DNA of 64,000 nt from Proteobacteria bacterium UBA4457 (GCA_002390205.1 DGOV01000094.1:1-64000), one strand, 5' to 3'. Counted from the stretch's first letter, positions 9,491-18,706 are shown. Translations and numbers: made by a program. The notes: generated by a model from the letters alone, not told the origin.

Positions 9491-10705
9491 CTAGAGGTAT
9501 TGACTTGGATCACTGGCAGCAGTGACTGAAAGTAAGACCTCTGGCGTAATGTAATGTGCGGCCTTAGCCTGCGCATCGGGATCCTCGCTTTGCGGCCCGA
9601 GATAACTGCCCAAATCCCTGCCCCAATTGACTACTGATGTCCCATATTTAAGTCGTTCTTTTTCCCACTCGGGCAAAGCTGAGGTTTCAGAAGATCCAAG
9701 CGCTTGGGCTAAAGATGCACCATCATCAGCTGCTTTCGAAACCCCCATACCCACATGTGGTCGTGCTGTGAATGCTGCATCGCCAACTAAAATTGCACGA
9801 TCGAAGATTAATCTCTCAGAGAAGAAGTCATACATTGGCTGTAGGAAAGGTGCGCGCGTGGCAGCGATAATTTCTTGAATTTGTGGGGCAAGATAGTCTG
9901 TCGATTCCTTTCTCATTTTGTTTATAAGCTCCTTGCGAATCAAGTGCCGAGGAATTCCTCCCTCATAATACTTCCCAGATTCATCAGTGAGGTAATCGCT
10001 CAGGTCTTCTGCGTCGGCGGTGCGGTACCAACCCCAGTTGTACCAGCGATCTCCGGATGTTAATTCATCTTTTGGTCCAGCTACAAGGTATCCTAGCCAG
10101 TGACCTCCAGGTGCCATCCCGAAACTTACCTGTAGGGCGATTTGCTCTAGTACTTTAGGAGAGATTAAGCGCTCATTTATGAGTCCGCGCCAGCCTAAGT
10201 ACCCCGCATAAATAGGATTGACATCTGGTGCGACTATTTTTCTCACTTGCGATTGGCTACCGTCTGCGCCAATTAACCAGTCAGCTTCAACTGAATGCCC
10301 ATTACTAAAAGTAGCAGTAATCGAGTTGCTGTTAGATTTTATGCTTATTAAATTATGGTCACTATGATAGTTTCTCTCATCTATTTGTGTCCTTAAAAAC
10401 CGATAGATTAGACCCCAAGAGGTCATTATTTGAGCCATGTCTCGCGTGTGTGTAATGCGCCCTTTTTGATTTAGCATTAGCCTACCTTTTGACGGCACGC
10501 CCATTTCGTCCCTTATTTCTATCCCAGCTGTCCTTAGCGCGTCGTATAACTGATCGTGCGTTGCAATACCTGCACCGGTATTAGTCAAGGCCCCGGTAGA
10601 GCGTTCAAAAATATGTACTTTGAAACCTCGTGATTTAAGCGCTATCGCAGTAAAAAGGCCTGCCATCGATCCACCTATGATAGCTACTTCACTTCTGTTT
10701 TTCAC
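9491..10705 (-). CDS. FAD-dependent monooxygenase, 2,6-dihydroxypyridine hydroxylase-like
   Basis: The 404-aa protein starts at a GTG with GGAGG seven bases upstream, which settles the start. It has the Rossmann FAD motif IIGGSMAGL near the N-terminus, the class A DG motif IGADGSQSQVRK and the second FAD motif VGDAAFTARPHVGMG. The wording around the last motif (GDAA.T.RPH followed by KA.DD) resembles 2,6-dihydroxypyridine 3-monooxygenase of nicotine degradation more than typical phenol hydroxylases. That points to hydroxylation of an N-heteroaromatic or similar ring with NAD(P)H and O2. The substrate is inferred, not shown. It is convergent with the amidase gene. Confidence 0.83.
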   Translation of the reverse strand: MKNRSEVAIIGGSMAGLFTAIALKSRGFKVHIFERSTGALTNTGAGIATHDQLYDALRTAGIEIRDEMGVPSKGRLMLNQKGRITHTRDMAQIMTSWGLIYRFLRTQIDERNYHSDHNLISIKSNSNSITATFSNGHSVEADWLIGADGSQSQVRKIVAPDVNPIYAGYLGWRGLINERLISPKVLEQIALQVSFGMAPGGHWLGYLVAGPKDELTSGDRWYNWGWYRTADAEDLSDYLTDESGKYYEGGIPRHLIRKELINKMRKESTDYLAPQIQEIIAATRAPFLQPMYDFFSERLIFDRAILVGDAAFTARPHVGMGVSKAADDGASLAQALGSSETSALPEWEKERLKYGTSVVNWGRDLGSYLGPQSEDPDAQAKAAHYITPEVLLSVTAASDPSQYL

Positions 10706-10744
10706 AACTAACCCTCCACAAAAATTGATTTATTTCTACCGTAT

Positions 10745-11293
10745 TTAGTTGATTAAACTCGCTTTTTCTTGACCAAGAGATTTTAGGTGGACACCACCTT
10801 TTTTATCGATTAACAGATGTGTTATGGATACGTTATCAGGCTGGAATAACACTAATCGATCGTCATTCTGTAGCCGTCCTATCAAAGAGTTTATGACCAT
10901 GAAATGAGTGAAAATAACAGTATCATGACTAATCGTGGTAAGAGCGTCCCAAGAGTTTGCTCTCCAATCTCTCAGTTTTGGGCTAACCTCTGTCCACCTA
11001 AGACTTGCAATTCCTTGAAGCCATTTTCGCCTATCCTTTTGTTCTAATTCAGTGGGAATTTCTTTAAAACGTTCATCTATAAAAACATACGCCCCCAATT
11101 CTTTTGCCAGCGGTGCTGCAGTTTCGCGTGCTCTAAGTAAAGGGCTTGAGTAGATTTTAAGTGGGCCTTGATCTTTGAAGCGTCTTATCACTGATTGTGA
11201 TTGTTGGTGACCATGTGCGCTTAGCTCTGAATCAGTCGAGTCCGCCCATGAATGCTCAGCTTCTCCATGACGCACGAGATATATGTTGACCAT
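10745..11293 (-). CDS. Histidine phosphatase family protein
   Basis: The 182-aa protein begins with the phosphohistidine motif LVRHGEAEHS and has the expected SSPLLRARET stretch and a second His in FTHFMV. These are the catalytic elements of the branch-1 histidine phosphatase (phosphoglycerate mutase/SixA-like) superfamily. Its length is in the usual range for small phosphatases. It lies about 40 bp upstream of the monooxygenase on the same strand, so co-transcription is likely, but a functional link is not evident. Substrate unknown. Confidence 0.85.
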   Translation of the reverse strand: MVNIYLVRHGEAEHSWADSTDSELSAHGHQQSQSVIRRFKDQGPLKIYSSPLLRARETAAPLAKELGAYVFIDERFKEIPTELEQKDRRKWLQGIASLRWTEVSPKLRDWRANSWDALTTISHDTVIFTHFMVINSLIGRLQNDDRLVLFQPDNVSITHLLIDKKGGVHLKSLGQEKASLIN

Positions 11294-11485
11294 TACTTTG
11301 TAACCTTATACTTATCGCTCGTTTTTCTGCTCCATTGCACCAAGAGATCGGAATTATTCCACCTGTTGGTATTTCTAGTCATCATGAAGCTCATTAAATT
11401 GTTCTTCAAGGCTTTGCTAGAATTAGATCTAAGGCAGTAATCGTAAAAAGGTAAACGTGTGTGCTACATTAAGATCTCTTAAATG

Positions 11486-11504
11486 AACTCGGGTTGAGCG
11501 AGTT
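11486..11504. promoter_or_regulatory. Possible operator upstream of the enol-lactonase
   Basis: AACTCG and CGAGTT are separated by 7 bp. The dyad sits about 30 bp before the start of the PcaD-like gene, in the divergent region shared with the histidine phosphatase. It is the size expected of a dimeric repressor site, but the regulator is unknown. Confidence 0.3.
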
Positions 11505-11534
11505 TTCGTTGTTACCAAAGTAAGTGGTGCGGAT

Positions 11535-12323
11535 ATGGCAAAGTTACAATTAGGTGAACTGCAGTTTAACTACTCTATGGTGGGTCCCGCAAACGCACCA
11601 GTTATAGTCTTTTCTAATTCCTTAGGCGCGAATTTGACGATGTGGGAGCCTCAGATCGATTTTTTCCAAAAGAAATTTCGGGTTTTGACTTATGACCAAA
11701 GGGGGCACGGAGAGACAGACGTCCCTGAGCAAAGTTTCCAGTTCGATGACCTAGCCTATGATGTTATTAGATTGATAGATGCCTTGGACATAGACAAAGT
11801 GCATTTTGTCGGTTTGTCTATGGGAGGGATGACAGCTTTAGGCCTTGCTATTAAATATCCAGAGCGCTTACTCAGTGTGACCGCAAGCAATTGTGTAGCT
11901 AGTTTTTCTCCGGAAGCAAGACAGGCTTGGACTGAGAGGGCATCGAGCGTTTCTGCTCATGGTTTGGAACCAATTCTGGAGGCAACTATACAAAGATGGT
12001 TTACTGAAACGATGATTTCAAATCAACCGGTTGATATTGCTGGTGTACGAGCAATGATTTTAAATACTACTATTGATGGCTATGTAGGATGCTGTGGCGC
12101 TATACGCGATCTAGATTATATGGAAGGAATGGCCTCTATTAGGGTGAAAACCCTTTTGGTTGGTGGAACCTACGACTTGGGTACACCGCCAACCGAGATG
12201 AAAAAAATGGCTTCACTCATTCCCGATTCGAAATACGTTGAGCTAGATACTGCACATGTCTCAAATTTAGAGGCACCCACTGAGTTCAATCAAACGCTGG
12301 ATCATTTTTTATCTGAAGTTTGA
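11535..12323 (+). CDS. pcaD: Alpha/beta hydrolase, 3-oxoadipate enol-lactonase-like
   Basis: The 262-aa protein has the alpha/beta hydrolase nucleophile elbow GLSMGGM, an oxyanion region near SNSLGANLTMW, and Asp and His of the triad near the C-terminus (GGTYDLGTPP, TAHVSNLEAP). The stretches RWFT, GYVGCCGAIRDLD and TPP are typical of PcaD, which hydrolyses beta-ketoadipate enol-lactone in the protocatechuate/catechol pathway. No other pca genes adjoin it, so it may serve a related lactone. A GST gene follows 22 bp downstream. Symbol given by similarity only. Confidence 0.78.
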   Translation: MAKLQLGELQFNYSMVGPANAPVIVFSNSLGANLTMWEPQIDFFQKKFRVLTYDQRGHGETDVPEQSFQFDDLAYDVIRLIDALDIDKVHFVGLSMGGMTALGLAIKYPERLLSVTASNCVASFSPEARQAWTERASSVSAHGLEPILEATIQRWFTETMISNQPVDIAGVRAMILNTTIDGYVGCCGAIRDLDYMEGMASIRVKTLLVGGTYDLGTPPTEMKKMASLIPDSKYVELDTAHVSNLEAPTEFNQTLDHFLSEV

Positions 12324-12345
12324 TTCATAACGGTAATTAATTTTC

Positions 12346-13290
12346 ATGAGTGTGAATCCCGAAAGTGTGGTACTTCATCATTATGATTTCTCAAACTACT
12401 CGGAGAAAGTTCGCTTAATTTTTGGGCTTAAGAGCATCTCTTGGCAGTCAGTAGTGATCCCGTCATTCGGTGCGAAGCCTTTTTATACTGCACTTACTGG
12501 GGGCTATCGTCGGACGCCCGCATTACAAATCGGTGCTGATGTGTATTGCGATACATCTTTAATTATTAGTACTTTAGAGGAGTGCTTCCCCTTACCAAGC
12601 ATTTATCCTGGTTCAAATAAGCTACGTACAAAAATGTTATGCGAGTCCTTAGTTTATTGGGCTGAAAAGAATCTTATGCGCTCGATTGCACTTTACATTA
12701 CTGGGCTTCATGCGGAATATTTTCCTGATGAATTCCATGAAGATAGAGCAAGGCTTCACTATAGGGCTCCTCCTACGTTGAGCGCTATAAAAAATGCAGC
12801 TAGTCGTTACCTACCTCAAGTTTTATCACAACTGCCTTTGATTGAAGAACTGCTGATCCCCGGGCAGGATTATATTTTCGAGGATGGTCTTTCTTTGGCA
12901 GATGTCTCGCTTTATCAGTGCCCTTGGTTTCTCAATATTATTGGCGGTGACTCTCACTTACTTAGAGGTATGCCTAAGGTATTAGCTTGGATGAAAAATA
13001 TTGAGATGCTGGGTCATGGTAGTTGCCAAAAAATCAGTCAGACTAGTGCTCTTGAAATTGCTAGTACCTGTTTACCTGCTCAGATACATGCAGCCTGTGC
13101 ATTAGATTGTGAACAGATAATCTTAGGATCTCAGGTTGTGGTAGGCCCGTTTGGTGAGCGATCAGCCGCGAGTGGTACTTTGGTGCATGCGGATGACAAG
13201 CTGATTACTTTAGCGCACACAGGTAAAGAGTGCGGGTTGGTTCATGTACATTTCCCTAGGCACGGATATTGGGTTAAAGGCGCTTTTTAG
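12346..13290 (+). CDS. Glutathione S-transferase-like protein
   Basis: The 314-aa protein has an N-terminal thioredoxin-fold GST domain: the start YDFSNYSEKVRL carries the Ser/Tyr region, and YRRTPALQIG plus CDTSLIISTLEE match the cis-Pro and glutathione-binding region. An all-helical C-terminal domain follows, and about 90 extra residues after it have no clear counterpart. The family conjugates or uses glutathione in detoxification or isomerisation. It lies 22 bp after the PcaD-like gene, so the two are likely co-transcribed. Confidence 0.82.
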   Translation: MSVNPESVVLHHYDFSNYSEKVRLIFGLKSISWQSVVIPSFGAKPFYTALTGGYRRTPALQIGADVYCDTSLIISTLEECFPLPSIYPGSNKLRTKMLCESLVYWAEKNLMRSIALYITGLHAEYFPDEFHEDRARLHYRAPPTLSAIKNAASRYLPQVLSQLPLIEELLIPGQDYIFEDGLSLADVSLYQCPWFLNIIGGDSHLLRGMPKVLAWMKNIEMLGHGSCQKISQTSALEIASTCLPAQIHAACALDCEQIILGSQVVVGPFGERSAASGTLVHADDKLITLAHTGKECGLVHVHFPRHGYWVKGAF

Positions 13291-13601
13291 CCCAAATTCG
13301 CATATATTTGAATCACGCTTTGTGTATAAAAAATAAATCCATTTGTAGTCCTAAGTATCTGTTTATCCGCTATTATCAGTTTACGCGCGGCTTGGGTATT
13401 CTACGTATTTTCAATGGGTTAGTGAACTTTTAGTCAATTTATTTTATACTAGTTGCTGGCTAGTGAATTAGTCTTCTCGTCGACATCCGGACTGATGAGC
13501 GAAGCTCAAGAGTATCTTGTGGATATTAGCCTGTTAGAGAATTGTTGCGATGCAACGAGAAATAGGACCGAGTAGGCGTTGAGTATTTAGAGGCATTAAA
13601 A
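13291..13601 (+). promoter_or_regulatory. Leader region of gltA with two compact hairpins
   Basis: This 311-bp gap precedes citrate synthase. It contains a dyad ACTAG/CTAGT near 13449-13465, a GAGC-GAA-GCTC hairpin (13497-13507) and a stronger hairpin TTGTTGC-GAT-GCAACGA (13542-13558) ending 43 bp before the start codon. This suggests an untranslated leader with structure. No open frame or known riboswitch class is recognised. Confidence 0.35.
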
Positions 13602-14900
13602 ATGAGCGAAATAAAGAACGAAGTTGCGACACTAGGTCTAATGGATTCAAAACATGAATTTCCTATAATGGAGGGGAGTGTTGGTCCTAGCGTCGTTAAC
13701 ATATCGAAGTTATACGCAGCTACAGGCCAGTTTACTTACGACCCGGGTTTTACTTCTACTGCTAGTTGCGAGTCGGCAATCACCTACATTGATGGTGACG
13801 AAGGTATTCTTTTATACCGAGGTTATCCGATAGGACAGCTGGCAGAGAAAAGTAGCTTTTTAGAGACGGCTTTTTTGTTATTAGAGGGTGAGTTACCCTC
13901 AAACTCAGAGTATAAGGAGTTCTCAAACGCCATCACACAACACACGATGGTTCATGAACAGCTCAGAAACTTTTTTGCAGGATTTCGGCGAGATGCTCAC
14001 CCTATGGCCATTTTATGTGGCGTTGTAGGCGCACTATCAGCTTTTTATCATGATTCAACTGATATAAGCGATCCGCACCAAAGGATGGTTGCAAGCAGGC
14101 GACTTATTGCAAAAATGCCCACGCTGGCGGCGATGGCCTATAAGTACTCTGTTGGCCAGCCATTCGTTTACCCGAATAATGAACTTAGCTATCCTGAAAA
14201 TTTTCTCAATATGTGTTTTGCCGTACCAGCAGAAAAGTTGATTATTAGCCCGACTTTAATAAAAGCAATGGACCGTATTTTTATCCTGCACGCAGATCAT
14301 GAGCAAAATGCCTCCACATCTACCGTAAGGTTAGCTAGTTCTTCTGGTGCCAATCCCTTTGCCTGTATTGCGGCTGGGATAGCTTGTTTGTGGGGGCCAG
14401 CTCATGGCGGCGCAAACGAGGCGGCCCTAAAAATGCTCGCTGAGATCGGTTCGGTAGACAAGATCCCCGAATACATCAAGAAGGCTAAAGATAAAAATGA
14501 TCCTTTCAGGTTGATGGGATTTGGTCACCGTGTTTACAAAAACTATGATCCACGGGCACGCGTCATGCAAGAAACTTGTCATGAAGTACTGACCGAGTTG
14601 GGGATCAAGGATGACCCGTTACTCGATGTTGCCATGGAACTTGAGAGAATTGCACTTTCTGATGATTATTTCATTGAGAAAAAACTCTACCCTAATATCG
14701 ACTTTTACTCGGGTATCACATTGAAAGCTATGGGCTTTCCTACCAGCATGTTTACAGTACTATTTGCCTTGGCTCGGACTGTTGGTTGGGTCGCGCAATG
14801 GAATGAAATGATTGAAGATCCTAGTCAGAAAATAGGCCGTCCTCGACAGTTATACACAGGCTACACTGAGCGGGACTACAAACCCGCCGATCACTGCTAG
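13602..14900 (+). CDS. gltA: Citrate synthase
   Basis: The 432-aa protein is the normal length of the hexameric Gram-negative type. The catalytic residues are visible: His268 in GPAHGGAN, His309 in [14 protein letters not shown] and Asp367 in PNIDFYSG. It condenses acetyl-CoA with oxaloacetate to open the TCA cycle. It has a long structured leader and a MaoC-type gene only 9 bp after its stop, an unusual partner. No other TCA genes adjoin it. Confidence 0.97.
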   Translation: MSEIKNEVATLGLMDSKHEFPIMEGSVGPSVVNISKLYAATGQFTYDPGFTSTASCESAITYIDGDEGILLYRGYPIGQLAEKSSFLETAFLLLEGELPSNSEYKEFSNAITQHTMVHEQLRNFFAGFRRDAHPMAILCGVVGALSAFYHDSTDISDPHQRMVASRRLIAKMPTLAAMAYKYSVGQPFVYPNNELSYPENFLNMCFAVPAEKLIISPTLIKAMDRIFILHADHEQNASTSTVRLASSSGANPFACIAAGIACLWGPAHGGANEAALKMLAEIGSVDKIPEYIKKAKDKNDPFRLMGFGHRVYKNYDPRARVMQETCHEVLTELGIKDDPLLDVAMELERIALSDDYFIEKKLYPNIDFYSGITLKAMGFPTSMFTVLFALARTVGWVAQWNEMIEDPSQKIGRPRQLYTGYTERDYKPADHC

Positions 14901-14909
14901 ACTGCTTGG

Positions 14910-15383
14910 ATGACTCTTGCCTCCGCAACCTTTGAGCGGCCGATTTTCTTCGATGACTACATTGAAGGACAAGTGTACGTTTTTGGTAAAACTGTGGTCA
15001 GCCAGGATGAGATAATAGAATTTGCGAGAAAGTACGATCCTCAGTCTTTCCATATCGATCCCGTGCTGGCAAAATCGCATGCTTATGGAGGTCTTATTGC
15101 TAGCGGATGGCATAGTTGTGCGATGGTTATGCGTATGATGACAGATGACTTTATTTCTGAGTCGGCAAGCTTAGGATCTCCTGGGGTTGATGAGATTCGC
15201 TGGAAAAAACCGGTTCGGCCAGGCGACACATTGCGAGTCAGGGTTGAAATTTTGAAGACAAGATTGTCTCAGACAAAAAGCGATCGCGGGATTGTTATCT
15301 CGCAGGTCGACGCAGAGAATCAGGATTTAGAGACTATAATGTCGATGAAAACTACTGGGTTGTTTTTAGTCAAGGACCTTTAG
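14910..15383 (+). CDS. MaoC-like hot-dog dehydratase
   Basis: The 157-aa protein has the hydratase-2 pattern: Asp in KYDPQSFHID and His in the same segment, followed by YGGLIASGWH. These form the catalytic Asp/His pair of (R)-specific enoyl-CoA hydratases. The single hot-dog domain and length match the family. It begins 9 bp after gltA, so it is probably co-transcribed. The likely role is hydration of an enoyl-CoA in fatty-acid or other acyl-CoA catabolism. Confidence 0.86.
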   Translation: MTLASATFERPIFFDDYIEGQVYVFGKTVVSQDEIIEFARKYDPQSFHIDPVLAKSHAYGGLIASGWHSCAMVMRMMTDDFISESASLGSPGVDEIRWKKPVRPGDTLRVRVEILKTRLSQTKSDRGIVISQVDAENQDLETIMSMKTTGLFLVKDL

Positions 15384-15416
15384 TAGGATAAATAACACCC
15401 CTCTTTCTTGAGGTAC

Positions 15417-15764
15417 CTATTTCTCTATGCAATAGCCTTCAAATGCTGCATGAACGCATTCCGTCCCATCATTACAGTCGCTTTGTACCACGCATTTTTT
15501 TCCGATGGCTTTTCCCGGGAAGTATTTGCGCAGTATGATGTGTGGATCGCCTATTAGTGATATAGCCTGATCGCGCGGAGTTTCAGATTGCTTATCGCTC
15601 TTTTCTTTTTTTACAGGGACCTCCAATCCGTAGCAAACTCCGCCAGCCCGTTTCTCTCTTTTGATACAAACTCCTACCCCGCAATCCCGATCGATTTCAC
15701 AGCTTTGGCTGGAAAAGCCTATTAAAGTGAGGCTAATAACAGCAGTTAATATAAGTCTAGAGAT
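15417..15764 (-). CDS. Cysteine-rich secreted protein with no canonical start codon
   Basis: An open frame on the minus strand encodes a hydrophobic signal-like segment (RLILTAVISLTLIGF) followed by eight Cys in two similar blocks: C-x5-C-x4-C-x10-C and C-x5-C-x5-C-x8-C, with Asp before the second Cys in both. No ATG, GTG or TTG lies upstream of the signal; the first is a TTG after the first Cys block (15626). AAGGAG at 15776-15771 overlaps the integrase stop and stands six bases before an ATC codon at 15764, so a non-AUG start, a sequencing error or a degraded start are the options. The paired Cys blocks suggest disulfide-bonded extracytoplasmic modules. Confidence 0.5.
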   Translation of the reverse strand: MSRLILTAVISLTLIGFSSQSCEIDRDCGVGVCIKREKRAGGVCYGLEVPVKKEKSDKQSETPRDQAISLIGDPHIILRKYFPGKAIGKKCVVQSDCNDGTECVHAAFEGYCIEK

Positions 15765-15774
15765 ACCACGCTCC

Positions 15775-17013
15775 TTAGGGGCTGTCGTTTTTCATTCTAA
15801 TGGCACCGTGCATGGCGAGTCGATCACCACCATCTTTAAGCGCATCCAGATAGTTTGCCCACGCTTGCATCATACTCTTTCTTTCAAGTAATAAGTTTTT
15901 GTATGTATATCCAATATCTTTTTGTAAGATGTCCTCAACTCCTCGGTCGGCCTGCAGTTGCGTCTTTAGAGCCAGTTTGCTCCATCCCATTTCAGTCAGA
16001 TGTTGTCGTGCCATACTTTGGAAACCCCAAACGGTTATTTGAGTCACGTTTTTGGTGATGCTTTTTAAGGCATGATTAAGAGTATTTGCACTAAGCGTTA
16101 AGTGTCGGCTTTTTCTGTTGTGAAAAATGAATCCTTCTAGATTAGTCGGGGGCTTGGCTTGCATCAGGATTTTCAACATTTGAGTAGCCAGAGGGACGAC
16201 GTGTCTTGTTCCATTAATCTCAATGCTCCATTCTTTCTCTTTAAAATCAATCTCCGACCATTTGGCATGGACTAGCTGGGTCGGTCGGACAAAGACTAAG
16301 GCACCGAACTCTAAGGCTAGCCGTGTTTTTATATATCCTCTATAAGTGGAGATCCCGCGTATTAACTGAGCTATGCCTTCTGGTGCCTCCATATATTTAT
16401 AGTGCCGCGTTACAAGAGATAGCTGAGAATTATGTAGGTTGATAGTTGGGTTATGTCGAATAATTCCTACTTTCAATGCATATTCGAAGATTTTTTGTAT
16501 TGTTTGTCGTGTGCGGTGAGCTTTGTCAACTTGACCTTTATTTTCAATAGCTTTAATAAGTTTCAAAATAATGGTTCTTGAGATATTTCTTATTGGTCTA
16601 TTGCCTAGCGCCGGCAAGATATCATTCTTGAGACGTACGGTTGTTTTCGCTTTCAATTGCTCGCTCATAGTTTTGGAGCGAGATGCCAACCACTCGTTGC
16701 TAACGTGAGTGAACGTGTCAATCTTGTCATTTTGTGTCGCCCAGGACTCTCGGTGTGCAGCTGGATCAATATTCTTATCAATTAGATCTTCAAAGACCTT
16801 CCTTTGTTGTCTGACTCTACTAAGGTCTATTCTCGGATAAGACCCAAGAGAGATGGATTTATTCTTACCCACCCATTGGTAGTCATATCGCCACCATTTT
16901 TCTCCTGATGTTGATATGACGAGTTGGAGCCCACGCCCATCCGTTTTGTCGTAATCCGTCTGCTGAGGTAGAAGTTTTTCTATTGCAAGAGCAGTAAGTT
17001 TTCCTTCATCCAT
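15775..17013 (-). CDS. P4-type tyrosine recombinase homologue, active site mostly lost
   Basis: The 412-aa protein is full length. It has the N-terminal arm-binding domain (about 1-95, with DGRGLQL, GSYPRIDLSRVR and DPAAHR), a core-binding domain and a catalytic fold ending in ERKSMMQAWANYLD. Of the catalytic set, Arg243 (FVRPTQL) and the likely nucleophile Tyr369 remain. The expected HxxR is WGFQ (329-332), the beta-hairpin Lys position is Asn267, and no His occupies the third box before Tyr369. Such a protein is unlikely to recombine DNA. No tRNA or att repeat was found beside it. It could be a retained DNA-binding relic. Confidence 0.85.
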   Translation of the reverse strand: MDEGKLTALAIEKLLPQQTDYDKTDGRGLQLVISTSGEKWWRYDYQWVGKNKSISLGSYPRIDLSRVRQQRKVFEDLIDKNIDPAAHRESWATQNDKIDTFTHVSNEWLASRSKTMSEQLKAKTTVRLKNDILPALGNRPIRNISRTIILKLIKAIENKGQVDKAHRTRQTIQKIFEYALKVGIIRHNPTINLHNSQLSLVTRHYKYMEAPEGIAQLIRGISTYRGYIKTRLALEFGALVFVRPTQLVHAKWSEIDFKEKEWSIEINGTRHVVPLATQMLKILMQAKPPTNLEGFIFHNRKSRHLTLSANTLNHALKSITKNVTQITVWGFQSMARQHLTEMGWSKLALKTQLQADRGVEDILQKDIGYTYKNLLLERKSMMQAWANYLDALKDGGDRLAMHGAIRMKNDSP

Positions 17014-17161
17014 TAAGCTGCACTCCGAAAATTCACCGTTTGGTAATTAATTATTGATTCTTTACTTATAATTTATTATGGGATCATACTAATTAGATAA
17101 TAATGCCTATTATGTCTCTTTGCTGATAGGTTCGCCAATTGTTTATCCATATAATAAGGCA

Positions 17162-17683
17162 ATGAATTGGATTTTTGGGTATGGCTCGATTATGTGGAAT
17201 CCTGCGATATCTTATTCGGAGGTGCGGAAGGCGAAATTGTCGGGTTGGGCCCGCAGATTTTGGCAGCTTTCGCCTGACCATCGGGGTACTCCAGCTTTTC
17301 CTGGCCGCGTAGTCACTCTAGTAGAGAAGGCTGATTGCGATTGTTGGGGTCTTGCCTTTCGCATAGAGGAAAGCCAGTGGGATAAAACACTAGAGATCCT
17401 TGATGAGCGAGAAAAAAATGGGTATACACGTCACTTTTTAGAGATGAATTTAGCGGCAGGATCTGAGGAGCTATGTGTGACGTATATTGCACGAGATACA
17501 AATGTGTCCTTCTCACCCTTGCCTTCCGCGAAAGAGACAGCGTTGAACATTACTCAAGCGACGGGTCCCAGTGGTAGCAATACAGATTATTTTTTGAGAT
17601 TGCGAGACACACTTGAGTCGCTTCAGGTTTATGATGAGGAAATTGAGCGTTTAAACAAAGCATTTGTTGAAATAGACCGCTAA
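17162..17683 (+). CDS. chaC: Gamma-glutamylcyclotransferase (ChaC family)
   Basis: The product is 173 aa from the ATG at 17162; a TTG at 17120 would add 14 poorly fitting residues. It begins with WIFGYGSIMWNP, the substrate-binding loop of the family, and has the catalytic Glu in LDEREKNGY. ChaC enzymes cleave glutathione to 5-oxoproline and Cys-Gly in the cytoplasm. It is followed 39 bp later by the DUF429-like gene. The presence of two GSTs in the window fits active glutathione metabolism. Confidence 0.88.
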   Translation: MNWIFGYGSIMWNPAISYSEVRKAKLSGWARRFWQLSPDHRGTPAFPGRVVTLVEKADCDCWGLAFRIEESQWDKTLEILDEREKNGYTRHFLEMNLAAGSEELCVTYIARDTNVSFSPLPSAKETALNITQATGPSGSNTDYFLRLRDTLESLQVYDEEIERLNKAFVEIDR

Positions 17684-17722
17684 AAGGTTATAACTACATT
17701 ATTTTTTTACCATCCATCAAAT

Positions 17723-18493
17723 ATGACCACATTTTCTAAATATGTTGGAATTCACTATTCGGGTTTAAAAGCTCCGGTGTCTAGGTTACCTCAGCTGCAA
17801 GTGTTTGAGTGTTTGATCGGTTCGGAGCCCGCAAAGGTCGAGCCTTATGATGCCGCAGCGAGGTACTGGTGTCGCAAAGAAGTAGGAAAGTATATCCGTG
17901 AACTTTTGCTTTCCGAGAATGAAGTCATAATAGGAGTTGACCATAGTTTTTCTTTTCCAGAGTCATATTTTTTAGATCACACACTGCCTGACTGGGGAAC
18001 GTTTCTGGAGTACTTTACTGATCGTTGGCCGGCGCATTACGATCATATGTACGTTGATTTTTTACGTAAAAAAAATCCTATTCTTGGTGATACTCGGGAC
18101 CTGAGATTGTGTGAGAAATGGAGCAGTAACGTTAAAAGTATCTTTTCCTCTGGTGTTTGTGCGGATGAATCGCGGTCATCGTTGGCAGGACTCCCATGGC
18201 TGAAAGAACTGCGCTGCGATCCTAAGCTCTCAGAGAGAGTCCAATTTTGGCCTTTTGACGATTTTTTCATAGAGCCACAGCATTCGGTTATCGCGGAAGT
18301 TAATTCCTCTCTTTTTCGTAACAGATATAGTATCGAAGGGAGAGAGTCGCATGACCATGATGCTTACTCTATTGCTAGATGGCTGCAAGAGATGGATTGT
18401 CGGGGAGCTTTGTCGACTTATTTTAATCCACCTTTGACATTGCCTGAAAGGAGAATAGCAGCATTAGAGGGATGGATTCTAGGCGTGAGGTAA
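17723..18493 (+). CDS. DUF429-like (RNase H fold) protein
   Basis: The 256-aa protein has weak but ordered signs of the DUF429 superfamily: an early strand GIHYSGLKAP, an acidic motif GVDHSFSFP (about 74), a middle Glu in AEVNSSLFR and a C-terminal HDAYSIARWL. These would place carboxylates as in an RNase-H-like fold. Family function is unknown (predicted nuclease). It lies downstream of chaC on the same strand. Confidence 0.55.
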   Translation: MTTFSKYVGIHYSGLKAPVSRLPQLQVFECLIGSEPAKVEPYDAAARYWCRKEVGKYIRELLLSENEVIIGVDHSFSFPESYFLDHTLPDWGTFLEYFTDRWPAHYDHMYVDFLRKKNPILGDTRDLRLCEKWSSNVKSIFSSGVCADESRSSLAGLPWLKELRCDPKLSERVQFWPFDDFFIEPQHSVIAEVNSSLFRNRYSIEGRESHDHDAYSIARWLQEMDCRGALSTYFNPPLTLPERRIAALEGWILGVR

Positions 18494-18631
18494 TTGTTAA
18501 ATTGTAAGTGAATACTTACTCTATAAAATATATTTGTTGCATTCCACCATTGATAAAATATTATGTCTCAGCAGCCTTCGTGAATAATGAATATAATTTT
18601 TATTATTCATTACTAGGTGTATACTGGCGTC

Positions 18632-18706
18632 ATGACATTAACCGAGCAACACTCTCCTGCGCAAAAGACGATATTAGCGGCTGCACTAAAACGAGTAGCT
18701 AACTAA
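18632..18706 (+). CDS. 24-codon leader peptide or truncated TetR N-terminus
   Basis: The ATG at 18632 opens 24 codons. The product contains AQKTILAAALKRVA, which resembles the first helix of TetR-family regulators. Its TAA overlaps the LysR start as TAATG, a classic translational-coupling arrangement. A TATACT hexamer lies about 10 bp upstream of the ATG. It may be a leader that couples to the LysR gene, or the stump of a deleted tetR. Coding is unproven. Confidence 0.3.
   Translation: MTLTEQHSPAQKTILAAALKRVAN

Noticed and set aside
11252..11440. 62-codon plus frame between the phosphatase and the enol-lactonase
   Set aside because: It overlaps the phosphatase start region, has no SD and reads as low-complexity hydrophobic sequence.
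13491..13520. CTGATGA followed by a small hairpin in the gltA leader, like a hammerhead ribozyme core
   Set aside because: The required GAAA after stem II and the outer stem and cleavage site are missing.
15417..17119. Genomic island or prophage around the integrase
   Set aside because: No tRNA, att-like direct repeat or phage genes are seen, and the integrase active site is degraded.
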